Below, piece by piece: positions 10,595 through 20,690 of a stretch of DNA of 64,000 bases (positions within the stretch are counted from its first letter, which is position 1; each line of letters begins with the position of its first letter). Location: assembly GCF_037265215.1 (NCBI RefSeq), contig NZ_CP147737.1, positions 2,946,001-3,010,000 on the forward strand, written 5' to 3'. The stretch is from Xenorhabdus griffiniae (GTDB lineage: Bacteria > Pseudomonadota > Gammaproteobacteria > Enterobacterales > Enterobacteriaceae). Position numbers and translations under genes: made by a program. The notes below the pieces were generated by a model. The model was not told where the DNA came from, searched no databases, and saw only the letters and a program-made list of their open reading frames with translations.

Positions 10595-11383
10595 CTAACT
10601 GACTAATTCTGTCACTAAGCCATCAATTAATACTTGCGGTATTCCCTGGGAACAGCGTTCAATTCTGCCCCTAATGCCATAAACTTCTGCCAAACTACTT
10701 GGGGTAATAACCTGCTCAGGTTTACCTTCAGAAATTAATTTACCTTTTTTGAGCATTAACACATGGTCACCATGACGCAATGCAATATTAATATCGTGAA
10801 CAACAACAATCGTAATAATATTACGACGGCGCGTTTCACGTGCAACTAAATCCATTACATGGTATTGGTAATTTAAATCCAGTGCACTTAATGGTTCATC
10901 TAATAATAATAATGTCGGACGACGAATTAATGATTGAGCTAATCCAACTAACTGCTTTTGACCGCCAGATAGTTGATCCAAATAGCTAAACGCCAAATGT
11001 TCAATACCCAGCTGGCGTAATAGTTCCATGACTTCCTGTTCACATTGACTATTACTCACACCACTTGATGCTCGTTGAGCAACAATCACCGATTCCAATA
11101 CATGAAGATGCACACCTGCTGGTAATGATTGAGGCAAATAAACGACATTTTGGGCACGTTGGGCAAAATTCATCTTCATCAGATCCTGCCCATCCAACAG
11201 CAGTTCACCTCTGGCTTTATTCAATCCCGCCAGCGAACGCAGGAGCGTGGATTTACCACAACCATTCGGTCCCAACAATACAGTAATTTGACCACGTGGC
11301 AATGCACTGATATCCAGCTTTTCAATCACAGAGTGCTTTGGATACCCCGCCGTCAGGCAATTGATTTTTAATCCCTGACTCAT
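10595..11383 (-). CDS. Siderophore/iron-type ABC importer, ATP-binding protein
   Basis: Cytoplasmic ATPase of a FecCDE/BtuCD-type importer, 262 aa. Walker A GPNGCGKSTLL is near residues 38-48, the signature LSGGQKQL near 138-145, Walker B LLLLDEP near 157-163 and a switch histidine in VVVHD near 191-195. Its start overlaps the permease stop by 4 nt, so the two are translationally coupled. The substrate cannot be told from the ATPase; an iron chelate is inferred from the family and the Fur box upstream of the operon. Confidence 0.88.
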   Translation of the reverse strand: MSQGLKINCLTAGYPKHSVIEKLDISALPRGQITVLLGPNGCGKSTLLRSLAGLNKARGELLLDGQDLMKMNFAQRAQNVVYLPQSLPAGVHLHVLESVIVAQRASSGVSNSQCEQEVMELLRQLGIEHLAFSYLDQLSGGQKQLVGLAQSLIRRPTLLLLDEPLSALDLNYQYHVMDLVARETRRRNIITIVVVHDINIALRHGDHVLMLKKGKLISEGKPEQVITPSSLAEVYGIRGRIERCSQGIPQVLIDGLVTELVS

Positions 11384-12465
11384 ACATTCCCCCTATGGCG
11401 TAAAACGATACTCAGGAAGAAAGGCACACCAACCAATGAGGTCACTATCCCAACTGGGATAATAATACCCGGTATCAGATTTTTAGAAGCAATGGAAGCC
11501 ATGGACAAAACTAATGCACCAATCAGCGCACTTGCCGGCAAGAAGAAACGGTGATCTTCACCAAACGTTATTCTGGCAATATGAGGAGCCACCAATCCAA
11601 TAAAAGCAATAGGACCAACAAATGCAACTGCCGATGCGGTCAGGATACTGATACGCAACAATGTTCCTAAACGAAGGCGACTAATATTGATTCCAAAACT
11701 GATAGCCCGATCTTCTCCCAGACGCAATGCGGTCAATTTCCAGGAATTGCTCAATGAGAGAGGAATAATGACAGAGAAAACTAACACCATAATACCCAGT
11801 TTTTCCCATGTCGCCCTGGCAAGACTACCCATTGTCCAGAAAACCAATCCCTGTAAGGTATCTTCCGTAGCGATAAATTGCATCATTGCAACTAACGCAT
11901 CGAAGGTAAATACCATTGCAATCCCAAACAACACAACACCTGAGGTTGCAACTCTCGTCCAGCGAGTAATGCCATCAAGCATTAAAGCAGCCAACAATGC
12001 AAAGAGAAAAGCGTTTGCAGAAATAAACCACTGATCCGGTATTCCCGGAATACCAATGCCAAGCACAATGGCTAATGCCGCGCCAAAAGAAGCCGCCTGG
12101 GAAACCCCTAACGTGAATGGGCTGGCTAGTGGGTTATTTAAAATTGTCTGCATTTCTGCGCCGGCCAGTCCCAGTGATAAGCCGATCACTACCGCCATCA
12201 GAGCATAGGGCAATCGAATATCCCAAACAATCACCCGTGTTGCTGCGTTAACACTCTCTGGTGAAAACAGGGTTTGCCAGAGGGTTTGCAACGATAACCC
12301 TGATGGCCCCAAGGTAAAATCCAGTACAACAGAAATGCCAATTGCCAGGACGATGAATAATATCCATGCAATACGTCGGTACAGGATATGACGATAATGT
12401 GCTTTTATATCGCACTCACTCAATTGTTTTTTTACCATTGGCATAGGCTCGGTAGTGACGCTCAT
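11380..12465 (-). CDS. Siderophore/iron-type ABC importer, permease (FecCD family)
   Basis: Inner-membrane permease of 361 aa with about ten hydrophobic segments. The FecCD hallmarks are present: DIRLPYALMAVVIGLSLGLA, GAEMQTILNNPLASPFTLGV, LGEDRAISFGI, and FVGPIAFIGLVAPHIARI. The last two are the coupling region and a conserved loop of this family. Only one permease gene is present, so the transporter is presumably a permease homodimer. It begins 20 nt after the binding-protein gene. Confidence 0.9.
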   Translation of the reverse strand: MSVTTEPMPMVKKQLSECDIKAHYRHILYRRIAWILFIVLAIGISVVLDFTLGPSGLSLQTLWQTLFSPESVNAATRVIVWDIRLPYALMAVVIGLSLGLAGAEMQTILNNPLASPFTLGVSQAASFGAALAIVLGIGIPGIPDQWFISANAFLFALLAALMLDGITRWTRVATSGVVLFGIAMVFTFDALVAMMQFIATEDTLQGLVFWTMGSLARATWEKLGIMVLVFSVIIPLSLSNSWKLTALRLGEDRAISFGINISRLRLGTLLRISILTASAVAFVGPIAFIGLVAPHIARITFGEDHRFFLPASALIGALVLSMASIASKNLIPGIIIPVGIVTSLVGVPFFLSIVLRHRGNV

Positions 12466-12484
12466 TCTTATTACCTGTTACTGC

Positions 12485-13636
12485 TTATTTTTCGCTGACC
12501 CAATATGTACCTACCGGTTCAATAGCCAAGAATTTATTGTGCAGTTCTTTCAATGTTTGTTGCGGATCTAAATCAGCGAATTTTTCAGGATAGAACCATT
12601 TAGCAAAAACTTGAGTAACAACAACATTATAAGGAGAGTTATAGTAGTGATGCCAAATAGCATAGCTACGTCCTTCCTTCACGGCGGTTAAGTTATTGAT
12701 ACCTTTACGTTCTGTAATTTCTTTTAAGCCAGCACGGGCTGTATCGGCGGAAGTTTGGGCTCCCATTTTGATCCCGTTACCTTTATCACCTGGATCTTGT
12801 GCACCGCTTGCGATGTAAATATAAGGATCTTCAGCAATAACTTTTTCCAAATTCATGGTGCCCAATGGAGAAACCAGCACTTCTTTGGCAATGTTTTTGC
12901 CACCCGCCAAATCAATGAAGTTCCCCATATTGCCGTTACCTGCTGTACCACAGCAATCTTCACTAAAACCTGCTAGAAGCTCAATAAATACAGAAGGCTT
13001 CTCAGCCTCTGGTATGCGATCCGTAATATCAGTCACTAATTTAAGATTTTTTTCATAAAAATTAGCATAAGCATTAGCCTGATCTTCACGATGCAAGATT
13101 TTGCCCAGCATACGGATGCTAGGTAATGTATTTTTCAGGGGATCATTGCGGAAATCGACAAAAACAACAGGTACACCTGCTTTTTCCAACTGTTTCACCA
13201 ACTCACTGTTTTTGCCTGGACCATGCCCAGACAGACCAAAAATGGCAACGTCAGGATTGAGTGTTAGCACTTTTTCAGAGCTGACACTGTCCGCGCTGGT
13301 GTTACCAATCAGAGGGATATTATCGATTTCAGGAAATTTAGCTTTATAAATAGCGTAAGTTTGTGGGTCCAGTTTACGGAAATCACCTTGCCAGCCAGCG
13401 ATACGAGCCAGAGGTTTATCTCCTTCCAATATAGCAACAGAATGGAACAGACGACCTTCACCCAACAAGATACGATTGACTTTCTCTGGCACTTCAACAG
13501 TACGTCCAGCAATATCAGTGACTGTGTCAGCCCAAGATGCAAAACTTGCCATCATGGCAGAGCCCGCCATTAGACCGATACTCATATTTTTCACGACTGT
13601 TCGAAATACAAACTTCACTTTAGTTAGCCTCTTCAT
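12485..13636 (-). CDS. Siderophore/iron-type ABC importer, periplasmic binding protein
   Basis: Class III substrate-binding protein (FecB/BtuF fold), 383 aa from the first ATG. The signal peptide ends about SFASWA, then the typical start TVTDIAGRTVEVPEKVNRIL. A Cys-Cys pair in FSEDCCGTAGNG in the C-terminal lobe is unusual. ATG 13636 has no ribosome site, whereas GTG 13618 has AGAGG 9 nt upstream and gives a shorter leader starting MKFVFRTVV; the true start may be 13618. First gene of the operon, about 30-48 nt after a Fur-like operator. Ligand unknown; no TonB-dependent receptor is nearby. Confidence 0.88.
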   Translation of the reverse strand: MKRLTKVKFVFRTVVKNMSIGLMAGSAMMASFASWADTVTDIAGRTVEVPEKVNRILLGEGRLFHSVAILEGDKPLARIAGWQGDFRKLDPQTYAIYKAKFPEIDNIPLIGNTSADSVSSEKVLTLNPDVAIFGLSGHGPGKNSELVKQLEKAGVPVVFVDFRNDPLKNTLPSIRMLGKILHREDQANAYANFYEKNLKLVTDITDRIPEAEKPSVFIELLAGFSEDCCGTAGNGNMGNFIDLAGGKNIAKEVLVSPLGTMNLEKVIAEDPYIYIASGAQDPGDKGNGIKMGAQTSADTARAGLKEITERKGINNLTAVKEGRSYAIWHHYYNSPYNVVVTQVFAKWFYPEKFADLDPQQTLKELHNKFLAIEPVGTYWVSEK

Positions 13637-13665
13637 GCAACAATTGTGCTGCTAACAATAAAGCA

Positions 13666-13684
13666 AATAAGAATACTTATCAAT
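13666..13684 (-). promoter_or_regulatory. Fur-box-like operator of the iron importer
   Basis: AATAAGAATACTTATCAAT resembles the Fur consensus (inverted ATAAG-AATA-CTTAT core) and lies just before the operon's first gene, fitting iron-repressed expression. Confidence 0.6.
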
Positions 13685-13746
13685 GCGATTGGAATGGTAT
13701 AGCCGAAATTTACCATCGTTATTCCTTTCCTAATTCCTTGAAAAAT

Positions 13747-13784
13747 AAAAACTGCCAGTTCCATCACAGAACAGGCAGTTTTTT
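13747..13784 (-). terminator. Terminator of lysP
   Basis: ACTGCCAGTTC pairs with GAACAGGCAGT (one mismatch) with A/T runs on both sides; it lies about 65 bp beyond the lysP stop. Confidence 0.8.
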
Positions 13785-13847
13785 GTAAAACAAAATCAAT
13801 AATACTTTAATTAACAATTATCAGATTATTGATAATTGATTAACAAA

Positions 13848-15335
13848 TCATTCTTTATCGGTATAGTTGAATGCAGGAAATTCCATCTCACTGTACTTAA
13901 CAAAGCGAGTTTTCTTTTTCAGCTTGTAACTCAGCCAAATAAGCAGAAATAACGGAATGCCAATGTAAGTTGCAGTCACTCCGTACCAGTCAATCTTATC
14001 TTGCAAAAATGCCTGATAATTTTGACCCAATGTAATAACCAAACATAGGATAAAGGCAAAAATCGGCCCAATCGGGAAGAAACCTGAACGATATGGCAGG
14101 TCATTGAGATCCAAACCTTGAGCAACATAACCTTTGCGAAAACGGTAATGGCTGATTGCAATTCCAAGCCATGCAATAAATCCGGTCATACCTGAGGTAT
14201 TCAATAACCACAAATAGACTGTTTGATTACCAAACATGGAGCTAAGAAAACACAACCCTGCTACTACGGTTGTGGCATAAAGCGCATTACGTGGAACACC
14301 ACCTTTAGACAGATGACTAAAAATTTTCGGTGCTTTACCCTCTTTTGCCAGGGTGAATAGCATACGGGTAGAAGCATACATCCCTGAGTTTCCCGCTGAC
14401 AGAACAGCCGTCAATATCACCGCATTCATTATTGCAGCCGCTGATAATAAGCCTGCATTTTCAAATACCAGTGTAAATGGACTCACACTGATATCTTTCA
14501 CGCCATTGCGCAACAAATTAGGATCAGTATAAGGGATGATCAGGCTGATGATTAAAATCGCAAACACATAGAACAATAAAATACGCCAGAATACCTTGCG
14601 CACAGCACGAGGGATATTTTTCGCCGGATCTTTCGATTCTCCTGCGGTAATACCTATCAGCTCTGTCCCTTGAAAAGAGAAACCGACAATCATTGCCACC
14701 CCGATCATGGCGGCAAAGCCACCTGCAAAAGGAGCGTCATCAACGGCCCAATTATGCCAACCTGCACCTTCAGCGCCTTTCATGATGCCGGCAATCATTA
14801 AAAGACCAACGGCAATGAACACAATAACCGTGGAAACTTTAATCAAGGAGAACCAATATTCTGCCTCACCAAATCCTTTGACGGAAATGAAGTTCAACAG
14901 AAAAATCAAGGCAAGAAACAACGCACTCCATACCCAACCAGGCACATCATTAAACCAATATCCCATCACCAATTGCGCAGCAACAAGGTCAACCGCAATC
15001 GTCACTGCCCAGTTGTACCAATAATTCCATCCCAATGCGAAGCCAAAACCCTCATCAACATATTTGGAACCATAAGTCGAAAACGATCCTGAAACTGGCA
15101 TGTACGCGGCCAACTCACCCAAGCTGGTCATCAAGAAGTAGACCATTAGGCCAATTAATGCATAGGAAAGTAAAGCCCCACCTGGGCCAGCCTGAGAAAT
15201 TGTTGCGCCAGAAGCAACAAATAATCCCGTGCCAATTGATCCGCCGATGGCAATCATTGCCATATGTCGTGCTTTTAATTCACGGCGCAGGGTTTTTGGA
15301 GCCTGATCCCGTGGCATGCTTTCTTCTCGAGACAT
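13848..15335 (-). CDS. lysP: Lysine-specific permease LysP
   Basis: Inner-membrane proton-lysine symporter of the amino acid-polyamine-organocation superfamily, 495 aa (E. coli 489). In E. coli it also restrains the pH sensor CadC. The N-terminal RRELKARHMAMIAIGGSIGT and the following GLFVASGATISQAGPGGALL are nearly identical to E. coli LysP; GFSFQGTELIGITAGES and MTGFIAWLGIAISHYRFRKG are also diagnostic. About 12 membrane segments. ATG 15335 has AGGA close upstream. The neighbours yeiE and yeiH are the same as in E. coli. Confidence 0.96.
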   Translation of the reverse strand: MSREESMPRDQAPKTLRRELKARHMAMIAIGGSIGTGLFVASGATISQAGPGGALLSYALIGLMVYFLMTSLGELAAYMPVSGSFSTYGSKYVDEGFGFALGWNYWYNWAVTIAVDLVAAQLVMGYWFNDVPGWVWSALFLALIFLLNFISVKGFGEAEYWFSLIKVSTVIVFIAVGLLMIAGIMKGAEGAGWHNWAVDDAPFAGGFAAMIGVAMIVGFSFQGTELIGITAGESKDPAKNIPRAVRKVFWRILLFYVFAILIISLIIPYTDPNLLRNGVKDISVSPFTLVFENAGLLSAAAIMNAVILTAVLSAGNSGMYASTRMLFTLAKEGKAPKIFSHLSKGGVPRNALYATTVVAGLCFLSSMFGNQTVYLWLLNTSGMTGFIAWLGIAISHYRFRKGYVAQGLDLNDLPYRSGFFPIGPIFAFILCLVITLGQNYQAFLQDKIDWYGVTATYIGIPLFLLIWLSYKLKKKTRFVKYSEMEFPAFNYTDKE

Positions 15336-15473
15336 TCTATTCCTATATCATCTGAAATGAATTTAACATGGGATTGTAACAAATCCTCGTCTCCAGAATA
15401 GCAACGATTCGTGGTTATAAGATACCTTCATAATCCACAGCCAATTATTAGCTACACGATTATTTTCTCAATA

Positions 15474-16337
15474 TTAGTTACAATAACTCAGTAACTTCCG
15501 TAACGCATTGGATATATGTTTCTGCCGATGGTAAATCAGGTACAAGGTGCGATTAAGGCTCAGCCCAGGAATAACCAGTTCAGATAATGTGCCATTTTTC
15601 AATTGTTCCTGGACGACTCGTCGTGAAAGACAACTGATCCCCATTCCATATTGAACAGCATGTTTAATGGCTTCCGAATTACCCAATTCCATCGCAATAT
15701 TGAATCTCGGCATTTGTGAGAACAAAAGATGATCCAAGATTTCTCTTGTTCCTGAACCTTTTTCTCTCAATATCCAGGGGGCTTTGATCAAATCCTCCAC
15801 GTTCAGTTCACCTTGCAACAGCGAGCTTTTTGGCGAGGAAAAAACGATCAACTCATCTTTCATCCAGGGTTGTGTGATCAACTCAGGATCGTGACACAAT
15901 CCTTCAATCAATCCCAAATCAACACGAAACTCAGCAACGGCCTTGATGACATCTCCAGTATTACTGATATTCAATTCCAATGGTGTCTCAGGGTAATCCT
16001 GACGGTATCTCGCCAGCATTTCAGGCAACATATAATTGCCAATCGTGCTGCTGGCTGCTAATCGCAATGCGCCCAATTCAAGTTTGAAAAGCTGTTCCAC
16101 TTCACCAGCCTGTTCAAGTAATGCCAATGCTTTAGGATAGAGCAAACGCCCATGTTCATTGGTGACCAAACGTTTTCCGACTCTATCAAACAGCTGTACT
16201 CCCAACTGTCCTTCAAGATCTGTCAGTGAAGCACTCACCGCAGATTGTGATAACGCTAATTGCTGAGAAGCCTGTGTCGTTGAACCACTTTTCAGAACTT
16301 CTGCAAAAATCTCCAGTTGTCTCAGAGTGATACGCAT
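15474..16337 (-). CDS. yeiE: LysR-family transcriptional regulator YeiE
   Basis: 287 aa with an N-terminal winged helix-turn-helix: [20 protein letters not shown] begins at residue 3 and [20 protein letters not shown] forms the recognition region (28-47). The rest is a LysR co-inducer-binding domain. It is transcribed divergently from yeiH, the usual arrangement of a LysR regulator and its target. E. coli YeiE has been linked to sulfite and iron homeostasis; the exact effector here is not visible. Confidence 0.92.
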   Translation of the reverse strand: MRITLRQLEIFAEVLKSGSTTQASQQLALSQSAVSASLTDLEGQLGVQLFDRVGKRLVTNEHGRLLYPKALALLEQAGEVEQLFKLELGALRLAASSTIGNYMLPEMLARYRQDYPETPLELNISNTGDVIKAVAEFRVDLGLIEGLCHDPELITQPWMKDELIVFSSPKSSLLQGELNVEDLIKAPWILREKGSGTREILDHLLFSQMPRFNIAMELGNSEAIKHAVQYGMGISCLSRRVVQEQLKNGTLSELVIPGLSLNRTLYLIYHRQKHISNALRKLLSYCN

Positions 16338-16526
16338 ATGGCCTCACGGGAAGCAAAATAAAAGGGAAAGATAGTCTTGATTTTAGACAGTATTACGCAA
16401 CTTAACAAAAGTCACCCTTAATTAATCTATTTTAGTGTTTATATATATGCATATTATCAATTTTATTAATTTACAAATCTTATATATGCTTATTCCTAAA
16501 ATGCATAATCTAATAGAGCCCCCACT

Positions 16527-17609
16527 ATGTCTGAAAATCAAGTAGAGGAATTTACCCAAGTTCATCAGAAGACGGCATTAAAATTAATCCCTGGTATTTT
16601 ATTAGCCGCAGTCCTAACGGTAATCGCCATCTATATCGGAACGATTCCTTGGCTTATAAATATGGGATTGGGTGTCCTGACACTTGCCATCTTATTAGGT
16701 ATCATTATCGGCAATACGTTGTATCCTCTCTTAAAATCCACCTGCAATAGCGGTATCTATTTTTCCAAACACTACCTACTGCGAGCAGGCATCATTCTTT
16801 ATGGATTTCGCCTGACTTTCCAACAAATCACAGAGGTTGGCGCAACAGGAGTATTGATCGATATCATCATGCTTTCATCAACATTTTTTATGGCATTATG
16901 GATTGGGCGTACTTTTTTTCAACTGGATAGCCAAACCGTGATCTTAATTGGTGCAGGAAGCAGTATTTGTGGCGCTGCTGCGGTTATGGCAACAGAACCC
17001 GTTGTCAAAGCCCCTGCCAACAAAGTTGCTGTCGCCGTCTCTACAGTGGTTATTTTTGGTACATTGGCAATCTTTATTTATCCATGGATTTATCAACTCA
17101 ATACCCACTACTCGTGGTTTAATTTCACTCAGGAAACATTTGGTATTTTTTCAGGTTCAACGGTTCATGAAGTGGCCCAAGTCGTTGCCATTGGACATGA
17201 GTTAGGCAGTGATGCCGAAAATGCAGCAGTTATCAGTAAAATGATCCGCGTTATGCTGCTGGCACCTTTTCTATTGCTGCTTTCCGGCTACCTCAGTCGC
17301 GTGAAAGTTAAAAATTGTCATGTCCATCCCCAAAAATCCCCAATCACTATTCCGTGGTTTGCTGTATTTTTTATTGCCACTGCGGGTTTCAACTCTTTTC
17401 ATCTCTTACCTGAACCCCTTGTTGACCATATTATTGCCATTGATACCATCATACTGGCAATGGCCATGGTTGCATTAGGGCTAACCACCCATATCAGTGC
17501 TATTCGCCAGGCTGGGGTTAAGCCCCTCTTGTTGGCACTTATTTTGTTTATCTGGCTAGTCGTGGGGGGATTAATCGTCAATCAAGGCATCCATCATTTA
17601 TTGCGCTAA
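16527..17609 (+). CDS. yeiH: YeiH family inner-membrane protein (UPF0324)
   Basis: Integral membrane protein of 360 aa with about ten hydrophobic segments, a putative sulfate/sulfite-type exporter family; substrate not proven. Conserved stretches include RAGIILYGFRLTFQQI (about residues 86-101), LIGAGSSICGAAAVMA (about 140-155) and GSTVHEVAQVVAIG (about 211-224). Divergent from yeiE, its likely regulator. Confidence 0.92.
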   Translation: MSENQVEEFTQVHQKTALKLIPGILLAAVLTVIAIYIGTIPWLINMGLGVLTLAILLGIIIGNTLYPLLKSTCNSGIYFSKHYLLRAGIILYGFRLTFQQITEVGATGVLIDIIMLSSTFFMALWIGRTFFQLDSQTVILIGAGSSICGAAAVMATEPVVKAPANKVAVAVSTVVIFGTLAIFIYPWIYQLNTHYSWFNFTQETFGIFSGSTVHEVAQVVAIGHELGSDAENAAVISKMIRVMLLAPFLLLLSGYLSRVKVKNCHVHPQKSPITIPWFAVFFIATAGFNSFHLLPEPLVDHIIAIDTIILAMAMVALGLTTHISAIRQAGVKPLLLALILFIWLVVGGLIVNQGIHHLLR

Positions 17610-17704
17610 TGCAGGACGAAAGAAGATTAAATTGACTTTTGCGGCCAACATTTTATCAATCAGACGAACAATGCCATAATGACGAAAACACAGGAGAAAA
17701 TAAG

Positions 17705-18547
17705 ATGAAATTTGTTGGAGCCCATGTGAGCGCTTCGGGCGGTGTTGATCAGGCAGTGATCCGTGCCCATGAATTAAACGCAACGGCATTTGCCCTGTTC
17801 ACGAAAAACCAGCGCCAATGGCACGCCCCACCGTTATCGACAAATGTTATTGATCAATTCAAAGCAAACTGTGAACGTTACGGTTATGGTAGCCGACAAA
17901 TTCTTCCCCACGACAGCTACCTAATTAACCTTGGCCATCCCGAAACAGACGGCCTGGAAAAATCCCGTGCAGCGTTCCTTGATGAAATGCAGCGCTGTGA
18001 ACAATTAGGTATTGGCCTGCTGAATTTCCATCCTGGCAGCCATCTCAACAAAATCGATATTGATAAGTGCCTCGCCCGTATTGCGGAGTCCATTAATATT
18101 ACGTTGAATAAAACCCAAGGTGTCATTGCCGTTATCGAAAATACCGCCGGACAAGGCACCAATCTTGGTTTTCAATTCGAACAACTGGCGGCAATTATCG
18201 ACGATGTCGAAGACAAAACCCGCGTTGGCGTCTGTATAGACACCTGCCACGCTTTTGCGGCGGGTTACGATTTGCGTACCGAAAAAGATTGCGATGCGAC
18301 TTTCAAGGCATTCGATGAAATTGTTGGCTTTAAATATCTTAAGGCCATGCATCTAAATGATGCCAAAAGTGAATTTTCCAGCCGTGTTGACCGACATCAC
18401 AGCCTTGGTGAAGGCAATATCGGTAAAACACCGTTTAGCTACATCATGCAAGATGACCGTTTCAATGGAATTCCCTTGGTGCTTGAAACGATCAATCCAG
18501 ATATTTGGGCTGAAGAAATCGCCTGGCTAAAATCCCAGCAAAGCTAA
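17705..18547 (+). CDS. nfo: Endonuclease IV
   Basis: Zinc-dependent apurinic/apyrimidinic endonuclease of base excision repair, 280 aa. The N-terminal [17 protein letters not shown] and the metal-binding motifs [44 protein letters not shown] and [12 protein letters not shown] are all intact. The start is ATG 17705 (AGGAGA upstream), which gives the canonical N-terminus; the frame is open further upstream. Its stop codon abuts the convergent fruK stop with no base between. Confidence 0.97.
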   Translation: MKFVGAHVSASGGVDQAVIRAHELNATAFALFTKNQRQWHAPPLSTNVIDQFKANCERYGYGSRQILPHDSYLINLGHPETDGLEKSRAAFLDEMQRCEQLGIGLLNFHPGSHLNKIDIDKCLARIAESINITLNKTQGVIAVIENTAGQGTNLGFQFEQLAAIIDDVEDKTRVGVCIDTCHAFAAGYDLRTEKDCDATFKAFDEIVGFKYLKAMHLNDAKSEFSSRVDRHHSLGEGNIGKTPFSYIMQDDRFNGIPLVLETINPDIWAEEIAWLKSQQS

Positions 18548-19486
18548 TTACCTGACTGAAATTAACTCGATCTTCGCCATCATTGATGCAAGCTCAGTGC
18601 GGCTTTTAATCCCAACATTCGGCTGGCTAACCGTAAGCGCAGAAACTGCGGTTGCCAGACGCAATGTGTGTTCGCTGGATTCCCTCATCAGCAAACCATA
18701 GACCAACCCACCAACCATAGAATCCCCCGCCCCAACCGTGCTGACTACTTCACAATGTGGTGGCCTTGCCAACCATGCACCAGAGGCATTAACCCATAAT
18801 GCTCCCTGTTCCCCCAGTGAAATAACAACGTGGGCGATCCCTCTATTACGCAACTCATGAGCTGCGTCAATAACGCTATCCAAATCCGGCAATGGCTTAC
18901 CCGCCCAAATCTCCAATTCATAGCGATTAGGTTTTACCAGCCAAGGTAATGCCTTAAGGCCAGCAACAAGGGCTTCACGGCTACTGTCGAAAATAACGCA
19001 GGGACAAGATTGTCGTAATTGCATCATCCAATCCGCAAATGATTCTGCTTTGATCCCTTCGGGCAAACTCCCGCTGACAACCACCATATCGAACTGCCCC
19101 AGCCACGTCAGAGAATCACAGACAAAGCGATTCCATTCTTCTTCTGTCACATGGAAACCAGAAAAATTGAAATCCGTCACTTCACCCTGTTCTTCCGTCA
19201 GCTTGACATTAATACGCGTTCGCCCAGAGACGAGATGAAAACGATTTATCATCCTGTTTTCGCTAAAAAACTGCTGAAATCCTTCCTGATTCTCTCGTCC
19301 CAGAAAACCACTGACAGTAACATCAATACCTAAATCACGCAGTACCTTCGCAACATTGTTTCCTTTACCAGCAGCGTGAAGCCCTGCCGTCTGTACACGG
19401 TTAACATTTCCCTTAACAATATCTGGGCATAAGCCAACTAAATCATAAGCTGGATTTAAGGTAATTGTGGCAACTCGGCGGCTCAT
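18548..19486 (-). CDS. fruK: 1-phosphofructokinase
   Basis: PfkB-family kinase that turns fructose 1-phosphate into fructose 1,6-bisphosphate; 312 aa, the same as E. coli FruK. MSRRVATITLNPAYDLVGL, HAAGKGNNVAKVLRDLGID, TDFNFSGFHV and the catalytic VSTVGAGDSMVGGLVYGLL are present, so the enzyme looks active. In E. coli it lies in fruBKA with the fructose PTS genes. Here neither fruB nor fruA is next to it: upstream is a repeat copy and an IS5-family element, downstream the nfo stop codon. Fructose 1-phosphate would need a PTS encoded elsewhere. Confidence 0.95.
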   Translation of the reverse strand: MSRRVATITLNPAYDLVGLCPDIVKGNVNRVQTAGLHAAGKGNNVAKVLRDLGIDVTVSGFLGRENQEGFQQFFSENRMINRFHLVSGRTRINVKLTEEQGEVTDFNFSGFHVTEEEWNRFVCDSLTWLGQFDMVVVSGSLPEGIKAESFADWMMQLRQSCPCVIFDSSREALVAGLKALPWLVKPNRYELEIWAGKPLPDLDSVIDAAHELRNRGIAHVVISLGEQGALWVNASGAWLARPPHCEVVSTVGAGDSMVGGLVYGLLMRESSEHTLRLATAVSALTVSQPNVGIKSRTELASMMAKIELISVR

Positions 19487-19533
19487 CTTGCCCGATATCT
19501 CCCGAATAAACAGTCATAAGTCACATTAAGTTT

Positions 19534-19638
19534 TATACGCATTAAACTTCAAGCTGCAATTTACAACACCATATGAAACCTGATTTCTCCCCGCTTCGCG
19601 GGGAGAAGTTACATGCATCTTGAAGTGAGATTGGTATA
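19534..19638. repeat. Palindromic TA-repeat copy 3
   Basis: Full-length copy, TATACGCATTAAACTTCAAG to GTGAGATTGGTATA, with an intact CCCCGCTTCGCGGGG centre. It sits upstream of fruK, next to the IS element. Confidence 0.92.
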
Positions 19639-19751
19639 TCTGTTATTTATAACATCAAAATTGAATCGTTTCAGTTAAAATTATAGCTCGTTCGATCATT
19701 GTGTTAATGCAAGCTAACAGCAAGAATATGCAACGGAATAATTTCTTATTA

Positions 19752-20631
19752 GGGGCTGTTGACGTTTTGAGTTCACCATTTACTCAACCCACATCGGTAA
19801 CCATATAATGACAAACGCCAGTGCCAACATACTGGCGTAATTTCGCGCCAATTTATCGTATCTTGTCGCAATAGCTCGAAAATGTTTTATTCTGGCAAAC
19901 GCATTTTCGACCAAATGCCGATAACAGTATAAAACTTCATCAATACTTTTATCGGGTTTTCGGCTATTTTTTCGATAGGGAATGACCGTTTTTGAACCTT
20001 GTTTTTCAACGAAATCTCTGAAAGTACCGCTATCGTAACCTTTATCCGCGATCACAAAATCGGATGCGGGTGAATGGGTGACCAAACTTTCTGCATGTAC
20101 AATGTCGTGCGTTTGACCCCCTGACAGCTCAAAATGGACAGGCAAACCATAACTGTCTACGGCCAAATGAATTTTAGTCGAACGTCCACCTCGACTTTTA
20201 CCGATGGCTTCATCTTCTGTTGAAGCTGCCCCTGAGCTATGTTGATGAGCGCGGATAATACTCCCATCAATGAATAACCATTCGGTGTCTGTATTTTCAG
20301 ATAACAATTTGAATAATAATTCAAAAACACCTTTCTTTGACCAGGCGTTAAAGCGCTTAAAAAGCGTATTCCATTTGCCAAATTCATCGGGTAAATCCCG
20401 CCACGGACATCCCGTTCTCATTCGATAAAGGATCCCTTCGAAAGTCAGGTAATGCGCGTCTTTGTGGTAAATACATCCATGTTGTTGCATTAATACAGCT
20501 AGCGTATTCCATAAAGATTTTGATAACATTGTTCTTGGCATGATGAGCTGGGGTAATGGTTTTTTCGCGAAGACAATGATACCAGATCATCATGCTGTTC
20601 AAACTTCCCTCCACGAAACGTCAACACGCCC
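19752..20631 (-). mobile_element. IS5-family insertion sequence, apparently intact
   Basis: About 880 bp. The left end GGGGCTGTTGACGTTT and the complement of the right end GGGCGTGTTGACGTTT form imperfect terminal inverted repeats. TA flanks both ends (19750-19751 and 20632-20633), consistent with a 2-bp target duplication. It holds a single full-length transposase gene. Confidence 0.88.
19780..20541 (-). CDS. IS5-family transposase
   Basis: 253 aa DDE transposase with an N-terminal DUF4096-type domain (GILYRMRTGCPWRDLP, about residues 51-66) and the catalytic core: LFIDGSIIRAHQHSSG (first Asp), VIADKGYDSGTFRDFV (second Asp, with the typical KGYDS) and YCYRHLVENAFARIKHFR (Glu of the Y-R-E motif). 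No stop or frameshift is seen, so it may be active. The whole gene lies within the two terminal repeats. Confidence 0.93.
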   Translation of the reverse strand: MPRTMLSKSLWNTLAVLMQQHGCIYHKDAHYLTFEGILYRMRTGCPWRDLPDEFGKWNTLFKRFNAWSKKGVFELLFKLLSENTDTEWLFIDGSIIRAHQHSSGAASTEDEAIGKSRGGRSTKIHLAVDSYGLPVHFELSGGQTHDIVHAESLVTHSPASDFVIADKGYDSGTFRDFVEKQGSKTVIPYRKNSRKPDKSIDEVLYCYRHLVENAFARIKHFRAIATRYDKLARNYASMLALAFVIIWLPMWVE

Positions 20632-20690
20632 TAGATGACTAAAATCAATCTGAGCCAAAGTAAGTGGTTATTAGCTGGAGGAATATATCA

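Noticed and set aside
16338..16526. A defined YeiE operator in the yeiE-yeiH spacer
   Set aside because: The region is AT-rich with several partial ATGCAT-type inverted repeats, but none is clear enough to call.
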